Positions 41,047 to 50,553 are shown, numbered from the stretch's first letter. The stretch is DNA of 64,000 bases from Kitasatospora phosalacinea (GCF_000716545.1 NZ_JNWZ01000010.1:1-64000), one strand, 5' to 3'. The notes: generated by a model from the sequence alone, not told the origin. Numbers and translations: made by a program.

Positions 41047-41835
41047 GTGACCACCGCCTCGGCCGAGCCCGCCACCACCCCCCAGACCCCCTCGCGCCGG
41101 CTGCTCGCCGTCGAGGTGCTGATCGTCCTCGGCCTCTCCCTCGGCGCCAGCGGCGTCAGTTCGCTGATCAGCTTCGTCGGCTCGCTCACCGAGCCCGACC
41201 ACCTCGGCAACCAGGTCGCCACCCTCAACGCCTCCCGCGCCCCCGGCCGGCCCTGGCTCGACCTCGCCTGGCAGCTCTACTACGTCGCCCGCGGCCTGAT
41301 GCCGGTCGTCCTGGTCGGTTACCTGCTGCTGCGCGAGGGCAGCTCGCTGCGGGCGCTCGGCCTCGACCTGCGCCACAAGCTCTCCGACCTCGGCCGCGGC
41401 GCCCTGGTCGCCGCCTGCATCGGCGGCTCCGGCCTCGCCCTCTACCTGGCCGCCCAGGCCGCCGACTTCAACCTCACCGTCGCCCCCTCCGGCCTGCCGG
41501 ACGTCTGGTGGCGGATCCCCGTCCTGATTGCCTCCGCCTGGCAGAACGCCATCCTGGAGGAGGTCGTCGTGGTCGGCTACCTGCTGCGCCGGCTGGACCA
41601 GCTGGGCTGGGGCCGGCCCGCGGCGGTCGCCGCCAGCGCGGTGCTGCGCGGCTCCTACCACCTCTACCAGGGCGTCGGCGGACTGGTCGGCAACATGGTG
41701 ATGGGCGTGGTCTTCTGCCTGCTCTACCGCCGCTGGCAGCGGGTCGGCCCGCTGGTCGCCGCGCACGCCCTGATCGACACCACCGCCTTCGTCGGCTACG
41801 CCCTGCTGGCCGGCCACGTCAGCTGGCTGCCCTGA
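41047..41835 (+). CDS. CPBP-family intramembrane metalloprotease
   Basis: Polytopic membrane protein of 262 residues (Abi/CAAX-protease-related). About seven hydrophobic segments. The glutamate pair of motif 1 is in AILEEVVVVGYL, although the usual Arg of EExxxR is Val; motif 2 is LRGSYHLYQGVGG and motif 3 is AAHALIDTTAF with the conserved histidines. GTG start. May cleave membrane peptides or confer bacteriocin immunity; not known here. Confidence 0.9.
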   Translation: MTTASAEPATTPQTPSRRLLAVEVLIVLGLSLGASGVSSLISFVGSLTEPDHLGNQVATLNASRAPGRPWLDLAWQLYYVARGLMPVVLVGYLLLREGSSLRALGLDLRHKLSDLGRGALVAACIGGSGLALYLAAQAADFNLTVAPSGLPDVWWRIPVLIASAWQNAILEEVVVVGYLLRRLDQLGWGRPAAVAASAVLRGSYHLYQGVGGLVGNMVMGVVFCLLYRRWQRVGPLVAAHALIDTTAFVGYALLAGHVSWLP

Positions 41836-41847
41836 CCCCGCCGGGCG

Positions 41848-41884
41848 CCGCCGCGCGGCCTGACGGCCTGTCACCGCGCGGCGG
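41848..41884 (+). terminator. Hairpin after CPBP gene
   Basis: Perfect 11-bp stem CCGCCGCGCGG / CCGCGCGGCGG with a 15-base loop, directly followed by TAGGCT, the -10 of the next gene. Confidence 0.75.
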
Positions 41885-41890
41885 TAGGCT
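41885..41890 (+). promoter_or_regulatory. Likely -10 of the small gene at 41941
   Basis: TAGGCT abuts the terminator; a leader of about 45 bases with AGGGGAA before ATG 41941 would follow, so this transcript is not leaderless. Confidence 0.5.
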
Positions 41891-41940
41891 GACCCCCCGA
41901 CGACCGCGGTAGCGGGGTACGCACGACAGGGGAACGTGAC

Positions 41941-42243
41941 ATGGACGGACTGCCCGGGCCGGCCGACGAACGGGTGCGCTGGATCGGGGACGCGCTGCAC
42001 AAGCTCACCGGCACCAAGCCGACCGTCGACCGGCCCCGCACCGGCTGCACCCGGCTCTCGGTGCGCGTCACCGAGCAGCCCGACCGCACCCAGACGCTCG
42101 CCGTGCTGCGCGTCCTGCGGCTCGGCGACCGCTTCGGCCACACCGAGACCGCCCGCTGGGAGCGGATCTGGGTCGAGGTCTGCGACCACCCGGCCGAGCC
42201 GACCCCGCAGGCCCCGCAGGCCCCGCAGGCCCCGCGGTCCTGA
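41941..42243 (+). CDS. Hypothetical protein with PQA-repeat tail
   Basis: A 100-residue soluble protein without a recognised family. The body (VRWIGDALHKLTGTKPTV, VLRVLRLGDRFGHTE) is followed by a Pro-Gln-Ala tail encoded by a 9-bp tandem repeat. Good AGGGGAA before ATG. Supported by codon use and ribosome-binding site. Confidence 0.75.
   Translation: MDGLPGPADERVRWIGDALHKLTGTKPTVDRPRTGCTRLSVRVTEQPDRTQTLAVLRVLRLGDRFGHTETARWERIWVEVCDHPAEPTPQAPQAPQAPRS
42203..42237. repeat. CCCCGCAGG 9-bp tandem repeat
   Basis: Three perfect copies and a nearly complete fourth encode the PQAPQAPQAP tail of the upstream-starting small protein. Confidence 0.9.
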
Positions 42244-42279
42244 GACCCGCGGACTCGGGCCCGCGGGGCGGCCGGAGCC

Positions 42280-42798
42280 TCAGCAGGCCCACGGGTTCGG
42301 CCAGGCCCGCGACGGCGGCCGCCGCAGCAGCCGGTCCACGTGCTCGCGCTGCAGCCCCTGCGCCGGGTCGACCGGCAGCAGCAGCCGGTCCGCCCGCAGC
42401 ACGCTGCGCCGCACCAGGCGCGGCGGGATGCAGTCGTCCACCCAGGCGAACGGGCGGCCCTGCGCGTGCCGCAGGATCGGCGCCCACTTGGCGGCCGAGA
42501 ACAGCTCCATCAGCGGCACCCGCGGGTCGCCCGGCTGCGGCACGTACCCGCTGAACACCACCACCGGGAGCTCGGGCAGCCCGAGCAGCGGGGCGATGTG
42601 CTCGTTGGCCCGCTCCTCCCAGGTGGTGGCCCAGACCAGTTCGTAGTGCCCGGCCAGTTCGCGCAGCCAGTCGCCGTGGCGCGCCGACAGCAGCACCGAG
42701 TAGCCCAGCAGGGTGTGCGTGTCGAAGTCGTCGTCCGGGTGCGGGAACACCGGGTTCAGCACCCCGTCGACGTCGAGGTACAGCAGCGGCTTGTCCAT
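42280..42798 (-). CDS. HAD-like domain protein
   Basis: Protein of 172 residues with HAD motif I (LYLDVDGVLNPV) and a Ser/Thr motif near ELVWATTWEE; motif IV may be WVDD. This is the small hydrolase-like group common in Streptomyces. GGGAGGG precedes ATG 42798. Probable phosphatase, substrate unknown. Confidence 0.85.
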   Translation of the reverse strand: MDKPLLYLDVDGVLNPVFPHPDDDFDTHTLLGYSVLLSARHGDWLRELAGHYELVWATTWEERANEHIAPLLGLPELPVVVFSGYVPQPGDPRVPLMELFSAAKWAPILRHAQGRPFAWVDDCIPPRLVRRSVLRADRLLLPVDPAQGLQREHVDRLLRRPPSRAWPNPWAC

Positions 42799-42879
42799 TC
42801 GGTCGTCCCTCCCGGGTCGCGGCCAGTCACCTGGTCGGACGTGCCGGGGCCCCGGGAGGTTGCAAACCGTCAGCGGCTG

Positions 42880-44148
42880 TCACCCGGAAGTGACGGGTTC
42901 CGGTTCCACCGCTCCCGGGCGCGCCTGCGGGACGGCGCGCTCCAACCGCCGCACCTCGGGCACCAGCAGCACCAGCCCAGCCAGCGCCGCGCAGACCAGC
43001 GCGCACCCCCACAGCGCCCCGGACAGGCCGAACGCCTCCGCCGCCGGACCGGCCAGGCCGGTGCCCAGCGGCAGCAGCGCGAACGAGCCGAACGAGTCGT
43101 AGGCGGACATCCGCGACAGCAACTCCTCCGGGACCTCCTGCTGCAGCGTCACCATCCAGCCCACCAGGAACACCGTGGTGCCCGCGCCCGCCAGGAACAT
43201 CGCCACCGCCACCAGCGGCAGCGACCAGCCGAGCGCCAGCGCCAGCGGCGGCAGCCCGAACAGGAACACCCCGCCGTTGCCGACCAGCAGCAGCCGGCGC
43301 GGCTGCCGGCGCGCCATCAGCGGGCCCGCCACCACCATGCCGACGCTCAGCGCGGCCATCGCCACGCCCCACGCCCCGGCGCCGCCCATCCGGTCCTCGG
43401 CGACCACCGGCCCGTACACCACCTCCACGGCGAGCACGCAGGCGTTGATCAGGCCGAACTGCACCACGATCGCCCACAGCCACCGCCGGGCGGTGAACTC
43501 CCGCCAGCCGACCAGCAGTTCGCGGGCCAGGCTGGGCCGGGCCGAGCCCCGGCCGGTGGCCGGTTCCGGTCGCAGGCCGACCCGCAGCGCCGCCGCGAGG
43601 GCGAAGCAGGCCGCGTCGCCGGCCAGCACCCAGCCGGGCCCGGCGGTCGCGACCAGCAGGCCGCCGAGCGCCGCGCCCGCGATCGAGGCGCCGTTCACCG
43701 CCATCCGGAACACCGAGAACGCCTTCGCCGCGTGCTCGGCCGGCACCGCCCGCAGGATCACCCCCTCCGCGGCCGGCGCGTAGAACGCCTGGCCCGCGCC
43801 GCCCGCCGCCGAGAGCGCCAGCAGCGCCCACAGGCCCGGGTGCCCGAGCAGCACCAGCGCGGCCAGCGCCGCCTGCGAGCCGGCGTTGAACAGGTTGGCC
43901 CCGACCATCACCAGGTGCCGGGGCAGCCGGTCCGCGATCGCGCCGCCGACCAGCAGCAGCACCACCAGCGGCACCGTCCGGGCGGCGCTCACGTAGCCGA
44001 CCTCGGTGCTGCCCCAGTGCTCGCCGGAGTGCAGGACCGCGAAAGCGGTGGCGATCGGAGCCGCGGCGTTGCCGAGCCCGCTCACCACCGTCGCGGCGGT
44101 CTGGACGCGGTAGTTGCGGCCGGCCCAGGCCGGATCGAGGAAGTTCAC
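42880..44148 (-). CDS. MFS transporter (enterobactin-exporter-like)
   Basis: Twelve-helix major-facilitator protein of about 422 residues. The loop 2-3 motif is GGAIADRLPRHLVMVG; AAEGVILRAVPAEHAAKAFSVFRM is typical of the EntS/MFS_3 group. GTG 44148 (VNFLDPAW) is preferred since the ten codons above it have no homologue-like character; 44178 is an alternative. Separate from the sugar porter by a strong hairpin. Confidence 0.88.
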   Translation of the reverse strand: MNFLDPAWAGRNYRVQTAATVVSGLGNAAAPIATAFAVLHSGEHWGSTEVGYVSAARTVPLVVLLLVGGAIADRLPRHLVMVGANLFNAGSQAALAALVLLGHPGLWALLALSAAGGAGQAFYAPAAEGVILRAVPAEHAAKAFSVFRMAVNGASIAGAALGGLLVATAGPGWVLAGDAACFALAAALRVGLRPEPATGRGSARPSLARELLVGWREFTARRWLWAIVVQFGLINACVLAVEVVYGPVVAEDRMGGAGAWGVAMAALSVGMVVAGPLMARRQPRRLLLVGNGGVFLFGLPPLALALGWSLPLVAVAMFLAGAGTTVFLVGWMVTLQQEVPEELLSRMSAYDSFGSFALLPLGTGLAGPAAEAFGLSGALWGCALVCAALAGLVLLVPEVRRLERAVPQARPGAVEPEPVTSG

Positions 44149-44203
44149 CGCCCGACCATGGACCTGCCGCACCCCCACCGTCCAGCGGTTTTACCCCCGG
44201 AGG

Positions 44204-44240
44204 ACCGGCCGGCCGGGACCGCTCGCCCCGGCCGGCCGGT
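44204..44240. terminator. Hairpin downstream of sugar porter
   Basis: Perfect 13-bp stem ACCGGCCGGCCGG / CCGGCCGGCCGGT with an 11-base loop, just after the stop at 44245 on the minus strand. Confidence 0.8.
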
Positions 44241-44244
44241 GCGC

Positions 44245-45648
44245 TCAGCCCATCTCCTCCAGTGCCTTGCCCTTGGTCTCCTTGATGCAGAAGGCCACGA
44301 ACGGGATCGACAGCAGCGCGAAGCAGGCGTAGATGACGTACGTCGCCGACAGGTTCCAGTCGGAGAGGTTGGGGAAGGTGACGGTGATCGCCCAGTTGGC
44401 GATCCACTGCGCGGAGGCGGCCACCGACAGGGCCAGTGCCCGGATCCGGTTGGGGAACATCTCGCCGAGCAGCACCCAGACCACCACGCCCCAGGAGAAG
44501 GCGAAGCAGAACACGAAGACGTGCGCGGCGATCAGCGCCGTGGTGGCGTACGCGTTGGCCAGGGTCGCGCTGTCACCGGTGCCCTGCCGGAAGGAGAACG
44601 CCCAGGCGGCCAGGGCGAGCGAGACCGCCATGCCCGCGGAACCGGCCAGCGCCAGCGGCTTGCGGCCGATCCGGTCGACCAGCAGCATCGCGACCACCGT
44701 GCCGACCACGTTGACGATCGAGGTGGAGAGCGAGATCAGCAGCGAGTTGGACTCGTCGATGCCGACCGACTGCCACAGGAACGACGAGTAGTAGAAGATC
44801 ACGTTGATGCCGACGAACTGCTGGAACACCGAGGCGCCGATGCCGATCCAGACGATCGGCAGCAGCCCGAACCGCCCGCCCAGCAGGTCCTTCAGCCGGG
44901 GCTTGTGCTCGGTGTTGAGCACGCGGCGGATCTCGGCGACCCGGGCGTCCAGGTCGACGCCGGACCCCTCGACCTCGGCCAGCACCTTGCGGGCCTGCGC
45001 CTCCCGGTTGTCGGCGATCAGGTAGCGCGGCGACTCGGGGATGGACAGCGCCATCAGCCCGTAGACCAGCGCGGGCACGGTCTCCACGCCGAGCATCCAC
45101 TGCCAGGCCTGGACGCCCGCCAGGTGGTTGGTGGACTGTCCGTCGGCGGCCTGGTTGAGCGCCCAGTTGGCGAGCTGCGAGACGGTGATGCCGAGCACGA
45201 TGGCCATCTGCTGGAAGGAGGCCAGCCGGCCCCGGTACGCGGTCGGCGCCACCTCGGCGATGTAGGTCGGGGCGATCACCGAGGCGATGCCGATGGCGAT
45301 GCCGCCGAGCACGCGCCACATCCCCAGCACCTCGATGCTGGGCGGGAACATCGACCCGACGCCGCTGATCGCGAACAGCACCGCGGCCAGCAGCATGGTG
45401 CGTACCCGGCCGTAGTGGTCGGCCAGCCAGCCGGCCACCACCGCGCCGGCCGCCGAACCGAGCAGGGCGATGGCGACCACGAACGCCGTCTCGCCGTTGC
45501 CCACGCCGAAGTGCTTCTGGATGCCGGTGACCGCACCATTGATCACCGCACTGTCGTAGCCGAACAGGAACCCGCCCATCGCGGCGGCGGCGGAGATGAA
45601 CACCACATGGCCGAGGTGCTCGTCCCTGGCGGCGGAGTGGGTAGCCAG
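44245..45648 (-). CDS. MFS sugar porter (GlcP-like)
   Basis: Proton-sugar symporter of the sugar-porter family, about 467 residues. Signatures: AMGGFLFGYDSAVINGAV, LADHYGRVR, YIAEVAPTAYRGRLASFQQ, PESPRYLI, GINVIFYYSS, DRIGRKPL, GEMFPNRIRA. Closely resembles the glucose permease GlcP of Streptomyces. The N-terminus expected from relatives (ATHSAARDEHLGHVVF) is reached only if translation starts at CTG 45648, preceded by AGGGAGAG; the first GTG, 45606, would delete it. Confidence 0.92.
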   Translation of the reverse strand: MATHSAARDEHLGHVVFISAAAAMGGFLFGYDSAVINGAVTGIQKHFGVGNGETAFVVAIALLGSAAGAVVAGWLADHYGRVRTMLLAAVLFAISGVGSMFPPSIEVLGMWRVLGGIAIGIASVIAPTYIAEVAPTAYRGRLASFQQMAIVLGITVSQLANWALNQAADGQSTNHLAGVQAWQWMLGVETVPALVYGLMALSIPESPRYLIADNREAQARKVLAEVEGSGVDLDARVAEIRRVLNTEHKPRLKDLLGGRFGLLPIVWIGIGASVFQQFVGINVIFYYSSFLWQSVGIDESNSLLISLSTSIVNVVGTVVAMLLVDRIGRKPLALAGSAGMAVSLALAAWAFSFRQGTGDSATLANAYATTALIAAHVFVFCFAFSWGVVVWVLLGEMFPNRIRALALSVAASAQWIANWAITVTFPNLSDWNLSATYVIYACFALLSIPFVAFCIKETKGKALEEMG

Positions 45649-45760
45649 TGCTCTCTCCCTACGTCGTGTTCCGTCCCGTTACGGGCGGAAATATCCGGAG
45701 GTAATTCGACCAGCGGCTACCCCGTCGTCCGGGTCCGACACGCCCGGAGGGGATGAACTG

Positions 45761-46408
45761 TCAGTCCGACGAACGGTCAGCGGCGGCCTTCCGCAGGGCC
45801 ATCCGCCGCAACAGCTGCACCCGCGCCCGGGCGTCCTGCGGGTTCCCGGTGGCCGCGTACCGCTCGGCCAGCCGCTCGGCGACCTCCCCCTGGAGCTCGA
45901 CGGGCTTCTTGTCGTCGTACTTGAACTTCGCCCGCACCCGGTGCACCGTCAGCCGCAGCCCCCGGACGGCGGTCAGCTGCGCCCAGTAGGCGTTCCCGGC
46001 CTCCACCCGGTCCGCGGGCCGCTCGGGCTGGAAGTGCGCCAGCTGCCGGTTGAGCAGCGCGGCCTTCTCCGCCGGGTCCTCCACCGGCTCGGCGGTGCAG
46101 GAGAACTGCACGGACGCGTAGTAACTGGTCGGCGTGTACGGGGCGCCGCGCCAGCGGCCGGGGGCGAAGGCGTAGTCGTCGGTGACGGCCAGCGTCACGT
46201 GCGGGTCGGCGCGCACCGCGGCCAGCAGCGGGTTGGCGGCGGACAGGTGCAGCAGCACCTCGCCGGCCTCCGCGTCCAGCAGGAAGTGCGTGGGCACCAG
46301 CACCGGGCCGTCCGGGCCGTTGGCCGCCAGCGTGCCGAAGTCCCGGCCCGCGGCCAGCCACCGGCGCCACTCGTCCTCCGCGCCGCGGTCCCAGCCGCGG
46401 ATCAGCAC
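45761..46408 (-). CDS. FMN-binding negative-regulator/PNPOx-like protein
   Basis: Split-barrel flavin-binding protein of 215 residues, PaiB-like group (FMN_bind_2): VLVPTHFLLDAEAGEVLLHLSAANPL, ASVQFSCTAEPVEDPAEKAALL. GTG 46408 overlaps the upstream PNPOx stop by seven bases; GGGGAGG lies just before. With its coupled neighbour and the divergent MocR it forms a small flavin/PLP-related locus. Confidence 0.8.
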   Translation of the reverse strand: MLIRGWDRGAEDEWRRWLAAGRDFGTLAANGPDGPVLVPTHFLLDAEAGEVLLHLSAANPLLAAVRADPHVTLAVTDDYAFAPGRWRGAPYTPTSYYASVQFSCTAEPVEDPAEKAALLNRQLAHFQPERPADRVEAGNAYWAQLTAVRGLRLTVHRVRAKFKYDDKKPVELQGEVAERLAERYAATGNPQDARARVQLLRRMALRKAAADRSSD

Positions 46409-47067
46409 TCCGCCTCCCCGAGGTACGCCGGGAGCCCGACGGCGGTGTGCGGGGAGGCGACCGGCGCGCCGTACGCCGGGGCGACGGGGACGACGCCCGC
46501 CCAGTACGGCAGCGCGAGGTCCTCCTCCTCGTCGTTGACGCCGCCGGTGCGGGTCTTCGCCGAGACCCGGTCCAGCTCCAGCCGGATCACCGCGGTGGCG
46601 GCGATCTCCTTGGCGTTGCCCGGCCGGCAGTCCGCCGAGCGGCCCGGCACCACCTGGTCGACGATCGCGTCCAGCGCCAGGCGCAGCTCCTCCGGGTCGG
46701 TGACCTGGTGCGCGGTGCCGTGCGCCACCACCGAGCGGTAGTTGACGGAGTGGTGGAAGGCCGACTTGGCCAGCACCAGCCCGTCCAGGTGCGTCACCGT
46801 CACGCACACCGGCAGGCCCTGCTCGTCCCCCGCCCCGCGCAGCGGCCGGCTGCCGGTGGAGCCGTGCACGTACAGCACGCGGCCGACCCGGGCGTACAGC
46901 GTGGGCAGCACCACCGGGGCGCCGTCCCGGACGAAGCCGAGGTGGCACAGGTATCCGGCGTCGAGGATCGCGTGCACGGCCTCCTCGTCCCAGGCGGCGC
47001 GCTCCTTGGAGCGGGTGGGGGTGGTGAGGTCGTCGCGGGTGTACGACGCGCCGGGGCTGTCCGACAT
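46402..47067 (-). CDS. Pyridoxamine 5'-phosphate oxidase-family protein
   Basis: Split-barrel protein of 221 residues: LDAGYLCHLGFVRDGAPVVLPTLYARVGRVLYVHGST and SVVAHGTAHQVTDPEEL are characteristic of the PNPOx-like nimC/NimA group. It starts 34 bp from the divergent MocR-type gene, whose control it probably shares. Likely an FMN or F420-independent nitro/flavin reductase; true PNPOx activity is not shown. Confidence 0.88.
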   Translation of the reverse strand: MSDSPGASYTRDDLTTPTRSKERAAWDEEAVHAILDAGYLCHLGFVRDGAPVVLPTLYARVGRVLYVHGSTGSRPLRGAGDEQGLPVCVTVTHLDGLVLAKSAFHHSVNYRSVVAHGTAHQVTDPEELRLALDAIVDQVVPGRSADCRPGNAKEIAATAVIRLELDRVSAKTRTGGVNDEEEDLALPYWAGVVPVAPAYGAPVASPHTAVGLPAYLGEAEC

Positions 47068-47090
47068 GACAACTCCTCTGTACTAGTGCA

Positions 47091-47096
47091 TAATCT
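47091..47096 (+). promoter_or_regulatory. -10 element of leaderless MocR gene
   Basis: TAATCT five bases before GTG 47102, in a 34-bp AT-rich divergent promoter that also serves the PNPOx gene. Confidence 0.6.
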
Positions 47097-47101
47097 GCTT
47101 T

Positions 47102-48418
47102 GTGCTAGGAGAGTATCGGATCACCGGGCGGCGGGCCAGCGAGATTGCCGCCGACGTCGAACGCGCGGTCGCGGCGGGGGAGTTGGCTCCCGGCGCCGCC
47201 CTGCCCCCGCTGCGCGACCTGGCCGGCGAGCTCGGCGTGAACCCCAACACGGTGGCCGCCGCCTACCGCCTGCTGCGCGAACGCGGCGTCATCGAGACCG
47301 CCGGGCGGCGCGGCAGCCGGGTCCGCCCCCGCCCCGTCACCACCCCGCGCGACCAGGCGGCGCTGCCCGTCCCCGCCGGCGCGCGCGACGTCTCGGCCGG
47401 CAATCCCGACCCGGCCCTGCTGCCCCCGCTCGGCCCGGCCCTGGCCGCCGCCGCCACCGGCCCCGCCGTCCTGTACGGGCACCCCGTCGCCGAGCCCGGG
47501 CTGCTCGCCGACTACCGCGCCGAGTTCCGCGCCGACGGCGTCCCCGAGGGCGAACTCGCGGTCTGCTCCGGCGCGCTGGACACCATCGCGCGCGTGCTCT
47601 CCGCGCACCTGCGCCCCGGCGACACCGTCGCCGTCGAGGACCCGGGCTGGGGCAGCCTGCTCGACCTGCTGCCCGCCCTCGGGCTGCGCCCCGCCCCCGT
47701 CCCGGTCGACGACCGGGGCCCGCTGCCCGGCCCGGTCGCCGCCGCGCTCGACCACGGCGCCCGCGCCCTGATCGTCACCAGCCGCGCCCAGAACCCCACC
47801 GGTGCCGCGCTCACCCCCGCCCGCGCCGCCGAACTGCGGGCCGTGCTGGCCGACCGCCCCGGCACCGTCCTGATCGAGGACGACCACGGCCACGGCATGG
47901 TCGACCAGCCCTTCCAGTCCCTCGCCGCCGGCACCGTCGCGCACTGGGCGCTGGTACGCTCCGCCGCCAAGGCGTTCGGCCCCGACCTGCGGGTGGCCGT
48001 CTGCGCCGGTGACGCCGACACCGTCGCCCGCGTCCTGGGCCGCCAGCGCCTCGACGCCGGCTGGGTCAGCCACCTGCTCCAGCGCGCCCTGCTCGAACTG
48101 CGCCGCCGCCCGCCCGTTCCGGCCCCCGTCTACCGCGCCCGCCGCGACGCGCTGCTGGCCGCCCTCGCCGCGCACGGCGTCCGCGCCCACGGCGCCAGCG
48201 GCCTCAACGTCTGGGTGCCCGTCGCGGACGAGACGGCCACCGCCGCCGCGATGCTGCACCGCGGCTGGGTCACCGCGCCCGGCGCCCGCTTCCGCCTCGC
48301 CTCCCCGCCCGGCATCCGGATCACCGTCTCCACCCTCGACCCGGCCGAGGCCGCCGACCTCGCCGCCGACCTCGCCGCCGTGCTGTCCGCCCCCGCCCCT
48401 GGCTCCCGGCTCACCTGA
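47102..48418 (+). CDS. MocR-type regulator (GntR HTH + aminotransferase fold)
   Basis: Fusion regulator of 438 residues. GntR winged helix at about 10-75 ([29 protein letters not shown] in pieces), then a class I aminotransferase-like domain. The PLP-lysine region is [14 protein letters not shown] (Lys about 285). Known members sense PLP and control adjacent vitamin B6 or amine genes; here the divergent PNPOx pair is the obvious target. Leaderless start. Confidence 0.92.
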   Translation: MLGEYRITGRRASEIAADVERAVAAGELAPGAALPPLRDLAGELGVNPNTVAAAYRLLRERGVIETAGRRGSRVRPRPVTTPRDQAALPVPAGARDVSAGNPDPALLPPLGPALAAAATGPAVLYGHPVAEPGLLADYRAEFRADGVPEGELAVCSGALDTIARVLSAHLRPGDTVAVEDPGWGSLLDLLPALGLRPAPVPVDDRGPLPGPVAAALDHGARALIVTSRAQNPTGAALTPARAAELRAVLADRPGTVLIEDDHGHGMVDQPFQSLAAGTVAHWALVRSAAKAFGPDLRVAVCAGDADTVARVLGRQRLDAGWVSHLLQRALLELRRRPPVPAPVYRARRDALLAALAAHGVRAHGASGLNVWVPVADETATAAAMLHRGWVTAPGARFRLASPPGIRITVSTLDPAEAADLAADLAAVLSAPAPGSRLT

Positions 48419-48429
48419 GGAGGCCGCCC

Positions 48430-48786
48430 GTGCTGGTCCAGCTGGAGCGCCTGCGCTCCACCGGCGCGGGCCCGCCGCTCGCCGAGGTCCGCACCCCGTA
48501 CGGCCCGGCCGTCGCCGTCTGGCGCGGCGACCCGGCCGACCCGCCCGGCGCGTACCACGTCGAGTGGACGATCGACGAGGGCCGCGCCACCGTCCGCCCC
48601 GCCCCCGGGGCCGGGCCCGCCGTCCGCACCGAGGGCGGACTCCTGCTGCTGACCGGCGAGTTCGACGGCGCGGGGGCGCTGCGCACCGGCGACGGCCTGG
48701 TCCTGCTCGACCTGGCCGCCCCGCCGGGCCGGATCGAGGTCGCCGTCCCGTGCGAGCACGCCGAGCTGTACCCGTACCGCCTCTGA
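48430..48786 (+). CDS. Hypothetical protein
   Basis: A 118-residue protein, beta-rich in appearance, no recognised domain. Strong AGGAGG (48417-48422) overlapping the MocR stop places it in the same operon. Probably cytosolic. Confidence 0.72.
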   Translation: MLVQLERLRSTGAGPPLAEVRTPYGPAVAVWRGDPADPPGAYHVEWTIDEGRATVRPAPGAGPAVRTEGGLLLLTGEFDGAGALRTGDGLVLLDLAAPPGRIEVAVPCEHAELYPYRL

Positions 48787-48869
48787 CGGCTGTCATGTCC
48801 GCGAGGAATAGCGGGCGGCCCGCCCCGGTTGTGGCACGCGGGGGACCAGACCAGCAAGGAAGGACCGGC

Positions 48870-48992
48870 ATGCGCATCCGGAACTCGCTCCGCTCCCTGA
48901 AGGCCAAGCCCGGCGCGCAGGTGGTCCGCCGCCGCGGACGCACCTTCGTGATCAACCGGAAGGACCCGCGCTTCAAGGCCCGCCAGGGCTGA
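48870..48992 (+). CDS. rpmJ2: Ribosomal protein bL36, zinc-independent (type B) paralogue
   Basis: A 40-residue basic protein ([19 protein letters not shown], then [21 protein letters not shown]). It lacks the zinc-ribbon cysteines of the standard L36, so it is the C-minus form that can replace it when zinc is scarce. AAGGAAGGA lies upstream of ATG. I see no clear Zur box. Ends at a strong hairpin. Confidence 0.93.
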   Translation: MRIRNSLRSLKAKPGAQVVRRRGRTFVINRKDPRFKARQG

Positions 48993-48998
48993 GCGCCG

Positions 48999-49031
48999 CG
49001 AGGGCCCCGACCGCTCCGGTCGGGGCCCTCG
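48999..49031. terminator. Strong bidirectional hairpin
   Basis: Perfect 15-bp stem CGAGGGCCCCGACCG / CGGTCGGGGCCCTCG, loop CTC, between convergent rpmJ2 and NDH-2 genes. Confidence 0.92.
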
Positions 49032-49051
49032 CCGTGCGGCGGGCGCGCTGC

Positions 49052-50416
49052 TCAGCCCTTGGCCAGCAGCGCCTGCGCGTGCTCGCGGACCTGGTCGCGG
49101 GAGAGGTACGCGTCGGTGTACTCGAAGTCGCGCAGCCGGGCGGGCTGGCGGGCCAGGAAGCCGGTGCGGACGAAGTCGTCGCCCGCGGTGGCGTTCAGCA
49201 GCCAGTTCGCCGCCGTCCGGTACTTCGCGGCGTTGGTGCGCATCGCCATCACGTGGTAGCCGCGGGCCACCGCCTGGGCGGGCGCGCCGTGCAGCTCGAT
49301 GCCCAGCGGCTTGGAGACCGCGTCCTTGCCGCCGAGGTCGACGACCAGGCCCAGGTCCTTGTGGAAGTACGGCTGCAGCGGCTGGTTGCGCACCGCCGCC
49401 ACCAGGTTGTCGGCGACCTTCTTGCCCTGCCGGGCCGAGTGCTGCGCGGTCGGCGGGCACACCGCCCCGTCGCCCTTGGCCAGGTCCGGCACCGCCGCCG
49501 CGTCGCCGAGCGCGAACACGCCCTCGAACTGCGGCACCCGCATCTCCGCCGTCACCGCCAGGCGCCCGCGCACCGTCTCCGCGTCCAGCGTGCCCACCAG
49601 CGGCGAGGCGGCCACGCCGGCCGTCCAGATCAGGGTGCGGCACGGCAGGCTGCGCCCGTCGGTGAACTTGACCGTCTCCGGGCCGACCTCGGCGATCGAC
49701 ACGCCCAGCGACACGTCCACGCCGCGCCCCCGCAGGATCTCCATCGCGGTGGTGCCCAGCTTGTCGCCCAGCTCGGGCATCAGCTTCGGCGCGATGTCGA
49801 TCAGGTGCCACTTGATCAGCTGCGGGTCCAGCCGCGGGTAGCGCTTGACCGCCGCCGTGGTCAGCCGCTGCAGGCAGGCCGCCGTCTCGGTGCCCGCGTA
49901 CCCGCCGCCGACCACCACGAACTGCAGCCGGGAGGCGCGCTCGTTCTCGTCCATCGACGCGGACGCCAGGTCGAGCTGGGCGATCACGTGGTCCCGGATG
50001 TAGGTGGCCTCGGCGAGCGTCTTCATGCCGCGCGCGTAGTCCGGCAGGCCGGGGATGTCGAAGGTCCGGGTGACACTGCCCGGCGCGAGCACCAGGTAGT
50101 CGTACTTCTCCGCCACCACCTCGTCGGTGATCTTGCGGACCACGGCGACCTTCGACCGCGGATCGATGCCGATCGCCCCGCCCGGCACGATGTGGGTGCG
50201 CCGCAGCGTGCGGCGCAGCGAGATCGCCACCGACTGCGGGGTCAGCACCCCGGCCGCGACGTGCGGCAGCAGCGGCAGGTACAGCTGGTACGAGAACGGC
50301 GTGACCAGGGAGATCTCCGCCTCGGAGGGGGCGAGCTTGCGCTCCAGGCGGCGCGCGCACTCCAGTCCGGCGAATCCGCCGCCGACGATCAGGATCCGAG
50401 GTCGTTCCATCTTCAT
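49052..50416 (-). CDS. ndh: Type II NADH dehydrogenase (NDH-2)
   Basis: Membrane-associated single-subunit NADH:quinone oxidoreductase of 454 residues. FAD site: ILIVGGGFAGLECARRLE; NADH site: FVVVGGGYAGTETAACLQ; second FAD contact GVFALGDAAAVPD; quinone-side AQHSARQGKK. C-terminal amphipathic segment follows. ATG 50416 has AGGGG upstream. Feeds electrons from NADH to menaquinone without pumping protons. Confidence 0.94.
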   Translation of the reverse strand: MKMERPRILIVGGGFAGLECARRLERKLAPSEAEISLVTPFSYQLYLPLLPHVAAGVLTPQSVAISLRRTLRRTHIVPGGAIGIDPRSKVAVVRKITDEVVAEKYDYLVLAPGSVTRTFDIPGLPDYARGMKTLAEATYIRDHVIAQLDLASASMDENERASRLQFVVVGGGYAGTETAACLQRLTTAAVKRYPRLDPQLIKWHLIDIAPKLMPELGDKLGTTAMEILRGRGVDVSLGVSIAEVGPETVKFTDGRSLPCRTLIWTAGVAASPLVGTLDAETVRGRLAVTAEMRVPQFEGVFALGDAAAVPDLAKGDGAVCPPTAQHSARQGKKVADNLVAAVRNQPLQPYFHKDLGLVVDLGGKDAVSKPLGIELHGAPAQAVARGYHVMAMRTNAAKYRTAANWLLNATAGDDFVRTGFLARQPARLRDFEYTDAYLSRDQVREHAQALLAKG

Positions 50417-50553
50417 CCCCTACTGTGTGCAGGTCCGTGAGTGGCAAGGACGACTGTTGGCCACACTCGCACGGGGTAACGGCGGGTGCATCTCCAACGG
50501 GCTGCCGGACGCCTGCCCGCCCCGCGCGCGGCCATGCCCCGCTGCCGGGCCGC

